39,574 nt of DNA, taken from Endozoicomonas atrinae (GTDB lineage Bacteria; Pseudomonadota; Gammaproteobacteria; Pseudomonadales; Endozoicomonadaceae). The notes under the pieces were generated by a model. The model worked only from the letters and a program-made list of their open reading frames with translations, searched no databases and was not told the DNA's origin. Of this stretch, positions 29,773-38,954 are shown in pieces (position 1 is the stretch's first letter; the number at the start of each line of letters is the position of its first letter). The position numbers were made by a program, and so were the translations under genes. The stretch spans positions 1 to 39,574 of the forward strand of contig NZ_LUKQ02000025.1 of NCBI RefSeq assembly GCF_001647025.1, written 5' to 3'.

Positions 29773-30831
29773 TTAAGCAGCACGCCTTAACATAACCGCC
29801 CCGGCCAGCAGACAGATGATAATTGGTATCATGACCGATAATACCGGCGGAAACCCGAATACCAGACTTGATGGCCCCATCAGGTTCTGAACAATCATGA
29901 ACACAATGCCGGTGATCACCCCGGAGAAAATCCGTAACCCCATACTGACCGAACGCAAAGGGCCAAAGACAAAAGAAATGCCCACAATAACCAGGGAGAG
30001 TATGGATAATGGCTGAAGTAGCTTTGTCCACAATGCCAGATCATACTCTCCAGCGTCCAACCCCTGTGCGGCCAGATATTGCGTGTATGTGAGCAGACCA
30101 GATATTGGCAACGCTTCCGGCTTTACCACCACTACTTTCAGAAGCGTTGTGGTCAGGCTGGTATCCCAGGGTTCTACAAGACTCTCCTCAGTAATGAATT
30201 GTTCATCCTTACGGCTTATGGTCGTGACATTCTCAAGCAGCCAGTGATCACCCTGGTAGATGCCTCGTTTGGCAAAAGAGCTTTCCTGAAGCTTCATGTC
30301 ATCATCAAAAACATAACGACTTACGCCATAAAGCACTCCGTTTGGCTCAACGGCATTGAAGTACATAAATTCATGGCCTTCGCGATGCCAGAAGCCTTCT
30401 CCGGTATAGCTTCCATCAGCTGAGCGGGCAATGGCTTTTCTGGTCTCTCCAACCTGCTCCGCCATGGGAGCAAGGTATTCTCCCAGTATCAACCCAGTAA
30501 GAATCATGACCAGGGTGGGCTTCATCACAGCACCAAGGATGCGCCATAACGAGACGCCCGCAGCCCTCATAACCACCAGCTCGCTGTTGGACGCCATGGA
30601 GCCCAGTCCAACAAGACAGCCAACCAGTGCCGAAACGGGAATCAGCTCGTACAGTTTTTTGGGAATCATCAACAGAGTGAAAATCAATGCATCCAGCGAT
30701 TGATAATTGCCTCTGACATCATCCAACTGTCCAAGGAAAGAAAACAGTGCTTCAAGAAACACCAGAATCAACAGGACAATAACCGTTGCCCCCAGAACAT
30801 TCCTGGATATGTACCGATCCAGCTTACGCAT
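29773..30831 (-). CDS. lptG: LPS export ABC transporter permease LptG
   Basis: Inner-membrane permease that, with LptF and the ATPase LptB, extracts lipopolysaccharide from the membrane and feeds the Lpt bridge. The 352-residue YjgP/YjgQ-family protein starts MRKLDRYISRNVL, has hydrophobic segments near 13-35, 55-85 and 100-120, a periplasmic jelly-roll region with the conserved Y..G..., and three C-terminal helices (LSILSLVIVGISFVFGPL ...). The start at 30831 is taken because GGAGGG stands 6 nt upstream. It overlaps the end of lptF by 8 bp, so the pair is translationally coupled. Confidence 0.93.
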   Translation of the reverse strand: MRKLDRYISRNVLGATVIVLLILVFLEALFSFLGQLDDVRGNYQSLDALIFTLLMIPKKLYELIPVSALVGCLVGLGSMASNSELVVMRAAGVSLWRILGAVMKPTLVMILTGLILGEYLAPMAEQVGETRKAIARSADGSYTGEGFWHREGHEFMYFNAVEPNGVLYGVSRYVFDDDMKLQESSFAKRGIYQGDHWLLENVTTISRKDEQFITEESLVEPWDTSLTTTLLKVVVVKPEALPISGLLTYTQYLAAQGLDAGEYDLALWTKLLQPLSILSLVIVGISFVFGPLRSVSMGLRIFSGVITGIVFMIVQNLMGPSSLVFGFPPVLSVMIPIIICLLAGAVMLRRAA

Positions 30832-31936
30832 TTCCAGCCCTCCGGCGCGCCAGCCAGAGTTTGCCCGGCTCAACAAGGTACAACATCAACGCAATCAATA
30901 AGAAGAGAATATGAATGGGCCATAGGCCAATGTCTACCGGGAGGCGTCCATCTTCAATCGCCCCACGTCCACTCATCAGTAAAGCCAGATACAGCAGATA
31001 GAGCAATATGCCAGGCAAAAGTTTCACATAACGACCCTGTCTGGGATTAACCTGGGCAAGCGGTAATGCCATCAGTACAACGATCGGTATTAACAAGGGC
31101 AGAGAGATCCGCCATTGCAGCTCAGCACGATGGCCCGGTGCGTCGGAATCCATGAGTTTCCTCGTTGGCAGCGCCTGCTCTTTGCTGATCTCTTTTCTCG
31201 AGCGGCGCTCTTCCATTCGAAGACCGTAATTTTCAAACTCAATTTCCCGCAGAGGCAAGGCTCCGGGAGTCAGGTCATAGCGGTAACCATCATCCAATAT
31301 CAGATAGCGCTGTCCACCCTCTCCTGCATTGGCTTCGATTCTTGCCTTTTCCGCCAGAAGCAATGTCATGGACCCCAGGTTATTGCTATTCACGTTACGG
31401 TTGGCAATAAAGACCTTGTTCATCTGCTGATGATCATCGGTCAGCTCCTCTGCATAAGTTACCCGCTGCCAGCCAAACTTCTGGAAACGTCCGGAAACCA
31501 GGGTATCAAACTCGGTCAGCGAATCCTGCTCAGCAAAAATTCGTTCAACCTTCTGTATTCCCTGGGGGGCAACCACAAGACTTAACAGCGCGACCAGCAG
31601 CATCACCCCGGCAGCAGGAATCATCGTCATGCCTAAAAGTTGATTACGGCTCAGGCCACAGGCGCTGAGAACCGTCATTTCGTTATCAACATACAGCCTG
31701 CCATAAGCGAGAAGAATGCCCAGAAAAAGCCCCAGGGGCAGTATCATGACCAGAAACTCAGGAATCCGGTATCCCATGATGGCAAAGAGAAAGTCCGCTT
31801 TCAGAGTGCCAGTTGCAGCCTGCGCAAGGTAGTTCACAAAGCGTCCACTCATGATAATGAGCAGTACGACAGACGTCACAGCTAACATAACCTGCAGCAT
31901 CTGTCTGGACAGGTAACGAAATATGATTAAAGGCAT
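30824..31936 (-). CDS. lptF: LPS export ABC transporter permease LptF
   Basis: Partner permease of LptG. The 370 residues begin with IFRYLSRQMLQVMLAVTSVV, the usual LptF N-terminus, followed by hydrophobic segments near 15-35, 55-75 and 100-125, a periplasmic beta-jelly-roll domain (FQKFGWQRVTYAEEL, YLILDDGYRYD), and three final membrane helices including LLIPIVVLMALPLAQV. E. coli LptF has 366 residues. It is first in the lptFG operon and divergent from pepA across 246 bp. The ribosome site is weak (CAAGG). Confidence 0.93.
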   Translation of the reverse strand: MPLIIFRYLSRQMLQVMLAVTSVVLLIIMSGRFVNYLAQAATGTLKADFLFAIMGYRIPEFLVMILPLGLFLGILLAYGRLYVDNEMTVLSACGLSRNQLLGMTMIPAAGVMLLVALLSLVVAPQGIQKVERIFAEQDSLTEFDTLVSGRFQKFGWQRVTYAEELTDDHQQMNKVFIANRNVNSNNLGSMTLLLAEKARIEANAGEGGQRYLILDDGYRYDLTPGALPLREIEFENYGLRMEERRSRKEISKEQALPTRKLMDSDAPGHRAELQWRISLPLLIPIVVLMALPLAQVNPRQGRYVKLLPGILLYLLYLALLMSGRGAIEDGRLPVDIGLWPIHILFLLIALMLYLVEPGKLWLARRRAGNA

Positions 31937-31969
31937 GCCTTGGTGAAATTCACAAAATCAAAACGAACA

Positions 31970-31975
31970 ATTATA
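31970..31975 (-). promoter_or_regulatory. Candidate -10 box for lptFG
   Basis: TATAAT on the - strand, 34 bp before the lptF ATG. A consensus -35 box at the usual distance is not visible, so the assignment rests on the -10 hexamer alone. Confidence 0.35.
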
Positions 31976-32014
31976 CGTCAGTCGCCGCAAAAAACCGGAT
32001 AAATCCCCGGCTAT

Positions 32015-32043
32015 CTGACAGAAGCGTAGAATAAACATACAAT
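32015..32043 (+). promoter_or_regulatory. Candidate sigma-70 promoter for pepA
   Basis: CTGACA (32015-32020) and TACAAT (32038-32043) are separated by exactly 17 bp and each match five of six consensus bases. Transcription would start near 32050 and give a leader of about 133 nt. Confidence 0.6.
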
Positions 32044-32073
32044 GAATCTGTTGCTTTTCCACGTCCTGATTGC

Positions 32074-32109
32074 AGCTCGGATATTGCAGGAACCTGCCAT
32101 ATCCGAGCT
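32074..32109. promoter_or_regulatory. 36-bp palindrome in the pepA leader
   Basis: Two 11-base arms, AGCTCGGATAT and ATATCCGAGCT, enclose GCAGG/CCTGC around a central AA; only one pair (32085/32098) mismatches. It starts about 24 nt after the predicted start of transcription and is not followed by a T run, so it is more likely an operator or a regulatory RNA hairpin than a terminator. Confidence 0.6.
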
Positions 32110-32182
32110 AAAGCGTCTGGTTGAATTGGCTTAACCATATTATTATCCATGAAATCGGATAACTTGTCCCCTTGGAGAGACT

Positions 32183-33664
32183 ATGGAATTTGTTGTTAAG
32201 AGCGGCGCCGCAGAAAAACAGAAAACTGCCTGCCTGGTTATTGGCGTCCACAAGAAAACGCTTCCACCCTCTGCGACAGCCATAGACTCATTAACTGAGG
32301 GGTATCTTGCCGGAGTACTCAAACGTGGAGACCTGGATTTCAAGCCCGGTCACTCACTGATGCTCCTGCATACCCACCATGCGCCTTTTGAGCGTCTGCT
32401 GCTACTCGCCATGGGTGATAATAATAAGCCATTAAAGGAAGCCGAGTTTAAAAAGCTGACGGCCAATCTGGCCAGCCAGTTGAAGTCGGTTAATTCCAGG
32501 GAAGCAACCGTTGCCATCGAAGACATCGCCGTAGAAGGTAAATCACTTCAGTGGATTACCCGCCAGGTGGTCGAAGCGGTTGAGTATGCGTTTTACCAGT
32601 TCAGCCAGTTCAAAAACGATACTGGCAAAGGCCCAAGCCTGAAAAAAGTCACACTATTGGCGGATCGTAAAAATGCCGAAGCAGTGAAAGTGGGTCTTTC
32701 CCAGGGACAGGCTATTGGCAATGGTCGTAATGTGGCCAGAACGCTGGGCAATTTGCCAGGCAACATCTGCCATCCTACCTATCTTGCTGATGAAGCCAAA
32801 GCACTGGCGAAAAAGCACGCCAAGCTGACCACCAAGGTACTGAATGAAAAACAAATGTCTGACCTTGGCATGAGCTCCCTGCTGTCCGTCAGCGCCGGTT
32901 CCGAACAGGAAGCCCGACTGATCTGTATGGAATTCAAAAATGGCAAGCGTGGTGCAAAGCCTCTCGTTCTTCTGGGTAAAGGGATCACCTTTGATACCGG
33001 TGGTATCTCGCTGAAACCCGGTGCAGCCATGGACGAAATGAAGTTTGATATGTGCGGTGCCGCCAGTGTATTCGGCGTAATGAATGCCATTGTCGAAATG
33101 GACCTGCCCGTTAATGTTATTGGCATGGTGGCTGCAGCAGAAAATATGCCCAGTGGCAAGGCAACACGCCCGGGCGATATCGTAACCTCCATGTCCGGCA
33201 AAACCATTGAAATTCTCAATACCGATGCCGAAGGTCGGCTGGTGCTTTGTGATGCACTGACCTATGCCGAACGTTACAAGCCCGAAGCGGTTATTGATAT
33301 TGCCACGTTGACCGGCGCCTGCATCGTTGCCCTGGGTCACCATACCACCGGCCTGCTCAGTAATAATGAGCCGCTGACTGAAGAGCTTCTGTGTGCGTCC
33401 AAAGAGGCCATGGACCGAGCCTGGCAGCTCCCAATGGGTGAAGAGTATACCCAGCAACTGGACAGCAACTTTGCCGACATGGCCAATATTGGTGGTCCAT
33501 CTGCAGGTACCATTACAGCAGCCTGCTTCCTGGCAAAATTTACTGAAGCCTACCCATGGGCACATCTGGATATCGCTGGTACTGCCTGGAAATCCGGTAA
33601 GGAAAAAGGCGCAACCGGTCGCCCGGTGCCAATGCTGGTTCAGTACCTGCTGAATAAAATCTGA
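32183..33664 (+). CDS. pepA: Leucyl aminopeptidase PepA
   Basis: A 493-residue M17 metallopeptidase that removes N-terminal residues (preferring Leu) with two divalent metals; the E. coli enzyme is a hexamer of 503 residues. Metal and catalytic residues are visible: Lys266 and Asp271 (LLGKGITFDTGG), Lys278 (SLKPG), Asp289 (KFDMCGA), Asp348, Glu350 and Arg352 (NTDAEGRLVL). All sit four residues before their E. coli counterparts. The N-terminal macro-like domain is present (residues 1-160). GGAGAG lies upstream of ATG 32183. In E. coli, PepA also binds DNA and regulates genes; that a similar role applies here is inference. Confidence 0.96.
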   Translation: MEFVVKSGAAEKQKTACLVIGVHKKTLPPSATAIDSLTEGYLAGVLKRGDLDFKPGHSLMLLHTHHAPFERLLLLAMGDNNKPLKEAEFKKLTANLASQLKSVNSREATVAIEDIAVEGKSLQWITRQVVEAVEYAFYQFSQFKNDTGKGPSLKKVTLLADRKNAEAVKVGLSQGQAIGNGRNVARTLGNLPGNICHPTYLADEAKALAKKHAKLTTKVLNEKQMSDLGMSSLLSVSAGSEQEARLICMEFKNGKRGAKPLVLLGKGITFDTGGISLKPGAAMDEMKFDMCGAASVFGVMNAIVEMDLPVNVIGMVAAAENMPSGKATRPGDIVTSMSGKTIEILNTDAEGRLVLCDALTYAERYKPEAVIDIATLTGACIVALGHHTTGLLSNNEPLTEELLCASKEAMDRAWQLPMGEEYTQQLDSNFADMANIGGPSAGTITAACFLAKFTEAYPWAHLDIAGTAWKSGKEKGATGRPVPMLVQYLLNKI

Positions 33665-33689
33665 TTAGCAGTACCAATAATCAGCCCGA

Positions 33690-33725
33690 AAACAGGCCTT
33701 GGATGAGTTCTCTCAAGGCCTGTTT
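33690..33725 (+). terminator. Rho-independent terminator after pepA
   Basis: AAACAGGCCTTG (33690-33701) pairs perfectly with CAAGGCCTGTTT (33714-33725) around a 12-nt loop, followed by a T-rich GTTTGTG stretch. It is placed 26 bp after the pepA stop. Confidence 0.85.
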
Positions 33726-33754
33726 GTTTGTGTCAATTGAGTTATTATTCCTGA

Positions 33755-34219
33755 ATGACCAGAGTTACTTTTTATCTATTAGACAGTCAGGGGCAGAATG
33801 CCGAGCAATTTGCCTGTCGCCTGATCGACAAAGCATGGCGCGGTGGGCTGCCCATGCACATTCATACTTTTGATGAAAGTAGCTGTAAATCCATGGATCA
33901 ATTGCTCTGGTCATGGAGGGAAGACAGCTTTTTGCCTCACGGGATTGTTTCTGACATTCAGAACAGCACTCCTGAAAGTCGTCTACTGGTAAAACAATCC
34001 CCCATTACCCTGGGGTTTGATAAACCGCTGCTGGAGCAAAAGCGGCTCCTGATAAATCTCAGCCCCGAGGTTCCCTCCTTCTTCAAAAACTTTTCCCGTG
34101 TCTGCGAAGTCGTGGTTCAGAACCCGGATCAGAAAGCAGTTTCAAGGGCCAAGTTCCGGGCATACCGTCAGGCGGGTATTGAGCCGGAAGTTCACAATAT
34201 GCCTGTACTTTCAGGCTAA
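33755..34219 (+). CDS. holC: DNA polymerase III subunit chi
   Basis: The chi subunit of the clamp-loader complex, which binds psi (HolD) and single-strand binding protein during replication. The 154-residue protein (147 in E. coli) shows the family's N-terminal strand VTFYLLD, the [10 protein letters not shown] helix, [13 protein letters not shown] and, later, [13 protein letters not shown] and [10 protein letters not shown]. The ribosome site is poor. It follows the strong pepA terminator but has no obvious promoter of its own in the short gap. Confidence 0.93.
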   Translation: MTRVTFYLLDSQGQNAEQFACRLIDKAWRGGLPMHIHTFDESSCKSMDQLLWSWREDSFLPHGIVSDIQNSTPESRLLVKQSPITLGFDKPLLEQKRLLINLSPEVPSFFKNFSRVCEVVVQNPDQKAVSRAKFRAYRQAGIEPEVHNMPVLSG

Positions 34220-34286
34220 CTCCCTTCCCTGCCCAGGCGGGACATCGGATATGGTCAATTCGACTTCCTGATTCAGCCCCACAGTG

Positions 34287-34292
34287 TATAAT
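34287..34292 (+). promoter_or_regulatory. Candidate -10 box for valS
   Basis: TATAAT 74 bp before the valS start. The -35 region (TTCCTG at 16 bp) is poor, so the call is tentative. Confidence 0.35.
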
Positions 34293-34365
34293 CACTCGTT
34301 TATCCAAACCCAGAGACTCCCTGCTCTTCAGGACACGCTTTGGAACATCTACTGGAAAAGCAGTT

Positions 34366-37221
34366 ATGGAAAAGACGTTCAACCCCCAAGCCATCGAACG
34401 CACGCTATATCAAAACTGGGAAGAAAAAGGCTATTTTGCACCATCTGGCGAAGGCAAGCCTTACTCCATCATGATCCCTCCTCCCAATGTCACCGGCAGC
34501 CTGCACATGGGACACGCCTTCCAGGACTCCATTATGGATGCCCTGATCCGCTACAACCGGATGAAAGGCTGCAACACGCTGTGGCAGGTGGGTACTGACC
34601 ATGCGGGCATCGCAACCCAGATGGTGGTTGAGCGCAAGATCCTGGCGGAAGAAGGCAAAACCCGTCACGATTACGGACGTGAAGCCTTTACTGATAAGAT
34701 CTGGGAGTGGAAAGAAGAGTCCGGCGGCACCATCACCCGCCAGCTTCGTCGTCTGGGTGCATCCGTTGACTGGGATACCGAACGCTTCACCATGGACAAA
34801 GGCTTCTATGCCGCTGTCCAGGAAGTCTTTGTCCGCCTTTATGAAGACGATCTGATCTACCGTGGCAAGCGTCTGGTTAACTGGGATCCAAAACTGCACA
34901 CCGCCATCTCTGACCTGGAAGTAGAAAACAAAGAAGTCAAAGGCAATATGTGGCACCTGCGCTATCCACTGGCGGATGGCGAGAAAACCGCAGAAGGCAA
35001 AGATTACATTGTGGTAGCCACCACCCGTCCGGAAACCATGCTGGGTGATACCGGCGTTGCTGTAAACCCGGAAGATGAGCGTTACAAAGCACTGATCGGA
35101 AAAGCCGTTATTCTGCCTCTGGTTAACCGTCGCATCCCGATTGTCGCTGATGAACACGCCGACATGGAGAAAGGCACCGGTTGCGTAAAAATCACCCCGG
35201 CACACGACTTTAATGACAACGAAGTCGGCAAGCGCTGCAACCTGCCAATGATCAATGTCATGACCCTGAACGGCGACATCCGCCAGCAGGGTGAAGCCTA
35301 CAACATTGACGGCACGGTTAATCAGTCTATTGATACTGCTATTCCAGAAGCCTATCAGGGCATGGAGCGCTTTGCTGCCCGCAAACAGATCGTTGCTGAC
35401 TTTGATGCGATTGGTCTGCTGGAAAAAATCGATGACCACACCCTGATGGTACCTTATGGTGACCGTTCCGGCGTGGTTATTGAGCCTCTGCTGACTGACC
35501 AGTGGTTCGTCCGCGCTGCGCCGCTGGCCAAACCTGCAATCGAAGCAGTAGAAGACGGCCGTATTCAGTTCGTACCCAAGCAGTATGAGAATATGTACTT
35601 CTCCTGGATGCGAGATATTCAGGACTGGTGTATCTCCCGTCAGCTCTGGTGGGGACACCGTATTCCGGCCTGGTATGACGATGCTGGTAATGTTTACGTT
35701 GGTCGTAATGAAGACGACGTTCGTGAAAAGCACAACATCCCGTCTCCTGTTGTCCTGAAACAGGATGATGATGTTCTGGATACCTGGTTCTCTTCTGCTC
35801 TCTGGACCTTCGGCACCCTGGGCTGGCCAGAGCAGACCGACCGCCTGAACACCTTCCACCCGACCGATGTGCTGGTCACCGGTTTTGACATCATTTTCTT
35901 CTGGGTAGCCAGAATGATCATGATGACCATGCACTTCATGAAAGATGAAGACGGCAAGCCACAGGTACCGTTCAAGCACGTGTACGTGACCGGTCTGATC
36001 CGTGATGAGCATGGCGACAAGATGTCCAAATCCAAGGGTAACGTCCTTGACCCTCTGGATATGATTGACGGTATCGAGCTGGAGACACTGGTTGAGAAAC
36101 GCTGCGGCAATATGATGCAGCCTCAGCTGGCACAGAAGATCGAGAAGCGTACCCGCAGCACCTTCCCTGATGGTATTTCTGCCCACGGTACTGATGCCCT
36201 GAGATACACCCTGTACTCACTGGCGTCGACCGGTCGTGATATCAACTGGGATATGAACCGTCTGGAAGGCTACCGGAACTTCTGCAACAAAATCTGGAAC
36301 GCCGCCAACTACGTCAAAATGCACACTGATGGTCAGGACTGTGGCAACAACGATGAGCCGGTTGAGCTGACTCTGGCTGACCGCTGGATTGTTTCCCGAC
36401 TGCAGCGGGTAGAAGCCCAGATCGAAAAGAACCTCTCTGAGTTCCGTCTTGATCACGCGTCCCAGAACCTCTATGACTTTGTCTGGAATGAGTACTGCGC
36501 ATGGTATCTGGAACTGTCCAAGCCAGTATTGTGGGACGAGAACGCACCTGCTGAGCGTAAACGTGGCACCCGTCGTACACTGGTTCGGGTTCTGGAGTCC
36601 ATCATGCGACTGGCCCATCCGTTCATGCCTTATATCACTGAAGAGATCTGGCAGAACATCAAGCAGAGTGCTGGCGTTGAAGGTGAAACCCTGATGCTGC
36701 AGAGCTATCCAGTTTCTGACTCAGCCCGTATTGATGAAGCGGCTGAGCGTGATATTGAGTGGCTTAAGTCGTTTATCACCGGTATCCGTAACATCCGTGC
36801 CGAACTGAATATCGGGTCAAGCAAGCCATTGAATGTCCTGCTGCGCAATACCTCTGCTGACGACGTTGCCCGCCTGAATGACAACCAGACCTTCCTGAAG
36901 TCTCTGGCCAAGCTGGAAGACATCAAGGTTCTGGCCGCAGGTGAAGAAGCGCCAATGGCAACCACTCAACTGGTGGGTTCCATGGAAGTACTGGTACCGA
37001 TGGCTGGGTTGATCGACAAGGAAAAAGAGTCGGCTCGACTCAATAAGGAAATTGAACGGTTTGCCAAAGAAGTGGCCCGCTTTGAAGGCAAGTTGAACAA
37101 CGAGAAATTCATCAGCAAGGCACCTGCCGACGTTGTTGAAAAAGAGAAAGCCAAACTGGCTGAAGCCCAGGTTGCCAAAGCCAAGCTGGAAGAACAGCTG
37201 GAAGCGATCAAGACTCTGTAA
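34366..37221 (+). CDS. valS: Valyl-tRNA synthetase
   Basis: A 951-residue class I synthetase, the same length as E. coli ValS, which charges tRNA(Val) in the cytoplasm. The ATP-binding signature HMGH (47-50, in [13 protein letters not shown]) and KMSKS (552-556) are intact. The CP1 editing domain follows the first half ([29 protein letters not shown]). The anticodon-binding helical domain starts near 690, and a C-terminal coiled coil (about 885-951, rich in Lys/Glu/Ala) ends at IKTL. No T-box or leader attenuator is visible. It is transcribed in the same direction as holC, 146 bp downstream of it. Confidence 0.97.
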   Translation: MEKTFNPQAIERTLYQNWEEKGYFAPSGEGKPYSIMIPPPNVTGSLHMGHAFQDSIMDALIRYNRMKGCNTLWQVGTDHAGIATQMVVERKILAEEGKTRHDYGREAFTDKIWEWKEESGGTITRQLRRLGASVDWDTERFTMDKGFYAAVQEVFVRLYEDDLIYRGKRLVNWDPKLHTAISDLEVENKEVKGNMWHLRYPLADGEKTAEGKDYIVVATTRPETMLGDTGVAVNPEDERYKALIGKAVILPLVNRRIPIVADEHADMEKGTGCVKITPAHDFNDNEVGKRCNLPMINVMTLNGDIRQQGEAYNIDGTVNQSIDTAIPEAYQGMERFAARKQIVADFDAIGLLEKIDDHTLMVPYGDRSGVVIEPLLTDQWFVRAAPLAKPAIEAVEDGRIQFVPKQYENMYFSWMRDIQDWCISRQLWWGHRIPAWYDDAGNVYVGRNEDDVREKHNIPSPVVLKQDDDVLDTWFSSALWTFGTLGWPEQTDRLNTFHPTDVLVTGFDIIFFWVARMIMMTMHFMKDEDGKPQVPFKHVYVTGLIRDEHGDKMSKSKGNVLDPLDMIDGIELETLVEKRCGNMMQPQLAQKIEKRTRSTFPDGISAHGTDALRYTLYSLASTGRDINWDMNRLEGYRNFCNKIWNAANYVKMHTDGQDCGNNDEPVELTLADRWIVSRLQRVEAQIEKNLSEFRLDHASQNLYDFVWNEYCAWYLELSKPVLWDENAPAERKRGTRRTLVRVLESIMRLAHPFMPYITEEIWQNIKQSAGVEGETLMLQSYPVSDSARIDEAAERDIEWLKSFITGIRNIRAELNIGSSKPLNVLLRNTSADDVARLNDNQTFLKSLAKLEDIKVLAAGEEAPMATTQLVGSMEVLVPMAGLIDKEKESARLNKEIERFAKEVARFEGKLNNEKFISKAPADVVEKEKAKLAEAQVAKAKLEEQLEAIKTL

Positions 37222-37241
37222 CCCAGAGTCTTGTATATAAT

Positions 37242-37265
37242 AACCACCTGCAAAAGTAGGTGGTT
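37242..37265 (+). terminator. First hairpin after valS
   Basis: AACCACCT/AGGTGGTT with an 8-nt loop, 20 bp after the valS stop; the T run is short (TTT is broken by A). Confidence 0.55.
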
Positions 37266-37280
37266 TAGGGATAAACAATA

Positions 37281-37314
37281 AAAATGGCTGCAGTTATTGC
37301 AGCCATTTTTTTTA
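37281..37314. terminator. Strong bidirectional terminator between valS and emrD
   Basis: AAAATGGCTGCA (37281-37292) pairs perfectly with TGCAGCCATTTT (37298-37309) around a 5-nt loop. It is flanked by an A tract on one side and a T run on the other, so it can end transcription from both convergent genes. Confidence 0.9.
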
Positions 37315-37325
37315 TGTTCTGTTTT

Positions 37326-38516
37326 TTAAACCGCAGCACGCCCTGTCGCAGGAGCCAGCAGAAGACGGGCAGTCATCACCACCAGAAGGGTCAATACACA
37401 GAGAATCGCGGCTACTGGAACCTGACTGGACATAGGGATACTGGCGGCCACCAGCGTCACCAGACCACCACCCAGGTTTTGCATACCACCCAGAACCGCA
37501 CCGGCTACACCGGCATTTTCCGGAAATGGCTCAAGTGCAGCAGTCGTTGCAGTAGGAAACAGCAGCCCTGACCCTAGGAAATAGAGTGTTGCCGGCACCA
37601 GTATCACCCAGGCATTCAGATAACCCATCAGACCCGCCACCAGCATACTGACTGAACCAATAACCAGCATCACTACGCCTCGGCCGATGATGCTTTCCAG
37701 ACTGTGTTTCTTTGCCATCTGCCCCGCCAGCCAGGAACCAAACAGGTAACCAGGAATAGGAATCACAAACAGTACGCTGATCACTCGCGGATCAAGTCCC
37801 ATCAGCTCACCAAACAATACGCCCGCAGCGGCTTCAAATACTGCAATACCGGCAAAGGTGGCCACCAGTGAGATCATAAAGCCATTGAACTGCCCATTAC
37901 TGAGAACATAACGATAACTGGCCAGCGCCCCCATGGAGCGTTTGCCAACATTCTTGTGGGTCTCACCAAAACTCCCCAGCACCAGAAGCCACACCAGCAG
38001 ACCAAAGCCGGTCAGAAACCAGAAGCTGGCCTGCCAGCCAAACGCCGTGCCCAGAAAGCCACCCAGCATTGGTGCAATCAACGGTGTAAAAATCAGCGCC
38101 ATGCTGATGTAACTGTTAGCCCTTTGCAGATGAAGCCCACTGTACCGGTCACGCATGACCGTACGCGCCATCACACCGCCAACACCAGTTCCCATGCCCT
38201 GAACGAAACTGGCCAGCAGCAACATTTCAAAGCTATGGGCGACGCTGCCAATCAGCGAGCCGGCAATAAAAATCACCAGACCAATCAACATTAACGGCTT
38301 ACGGCCAAAACGATCCGACAACGGCCCATACAAAAACTGTGAAATGCCATAAGGAATCAGGTACAGGGCAATTGCCGCCTGAATAGCCCCTGGGGCTACC
38401 CCGAAGTCCGCTGCCATCTGAGACATAGTCGGTACATAAATCGTGTTGGTCAGCTGGCCACAGGCCGTCAGTACCACAATGACAAACAGTACCTGGAAAA
38501 ATCCCTGTTGTTTCAT
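37326..38516 (-). CDS. emrD: EmrD-like multidrug exporter (MFS, DHA1 family)
   Basis: A 396-residue 12-helix major-facilitator proton antiporter, close in length and motifs to E. coli EmrD (394): N-terminal QLTNTIYVP, motif A GPLSDRFGRKP (64-74), QGMGTGVGGVMART (106-119), ANSYISMALI (133-142), and the C-terminal EPFPENAGVAGAVLGGMQN. EmrD-type pumps expel hydrophobic uncouplers and detergents; the substrates here are inferred from family only. The gene faces valS across a strong terminator. Its start at 38516 has GGGG close upstream. The Bcr/CflA branch is an alternative label. Confidence 0.85.
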   Translation of the reverse strand: MKQQGFFQVLFVIVVLTACGQLTNTIYVPTMSQMAADFGVAPGAIQAAIALYLIPYGISQFLYGPLSDRFGRKPLMLIGLVIFIAGSLIGSVAHSFEMLLLASFVQGMGTGVGGVMARTVMRDRYSGLHLQRANSYISMALIFTPLIAPMLGGFLGTAFGWQASFWFLTGFGLLVWLLVLGSFGETHKNVGKRSMGALASYRYVLSNGQFNGFMISLVATFAGIAVFEAAAGVLFGELMGLDPRVISVLFVIPIPGYLFGSWLAGQMAKKHSLESIIGRGVVMLVIGSVSMLVAGLMGYLNAWVILVPATLYFLGSGLLFPTATTAALEPFPENAGVAGAVLGGMQNLGGGLVTLVAASIPMSSQVPVAAILCVLTLLVVMTARLLLAPATGRAAV

Positions 38517-38954
38517 TACCCCAATCTCACCAAACTGAAAACCAAATAGCTCCTGCTCACCTCAGTGGATGAGTCAGAGAAATTCAACATGTACCGCCCT
38601 TGAGCCACTCAGGCTTCAGGGCTGACAAAGAAAAGTGTTGCTTAACAACTCAGAGATCAGGACTGATCCTGAGTACATCGTCCGTGGCTGATAGAAAGAT
38701 TGTTTTTATTATTTCATCAGACCATCAGTAAAAAATAAGACGATTGTTTTGCTCGAAATGTAATCACATCTATCGCTACCGGCAATGGGTAGAGAGCGCA
38801 AGACCAAATAAACATAAAATAATCTTGCCAGATCACACAACAGCAGACATTAATACCAAACTAAAGACTTAAATCAGAAATTAAATATCAGATAATTGAC
38901 AATAATCAGCAAATATAACGACACATCCATCATGAAGATAAAACCCAGTTCAAC
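38517..38954. other. Intergenic region upstream of emrD with a dyad
   Basis: No gene is seen. A near-palindrome, CTCAG..GATCAG/CTGATC..CTGAG at 38649-38673, lies about 135 bp before the emrD start and could be an operator. The rest is AT-rich, especially about 38690-38900, with no clear promoter boxes. Confidence 0.4.

Noticed and set aside
32654-33565. 303-residue open frame on the minus strand
   Set aside because: It is a shadow of pepA codon usage, with His/Gly/Gln-rich nonsense composition.
34405-36186. 593-residue open frame on the minus strand
   Set aside because: It lies fully antisense to valS, which has all synthetase motifs; the antisense frame has no recognisable domain and no ribosome site.
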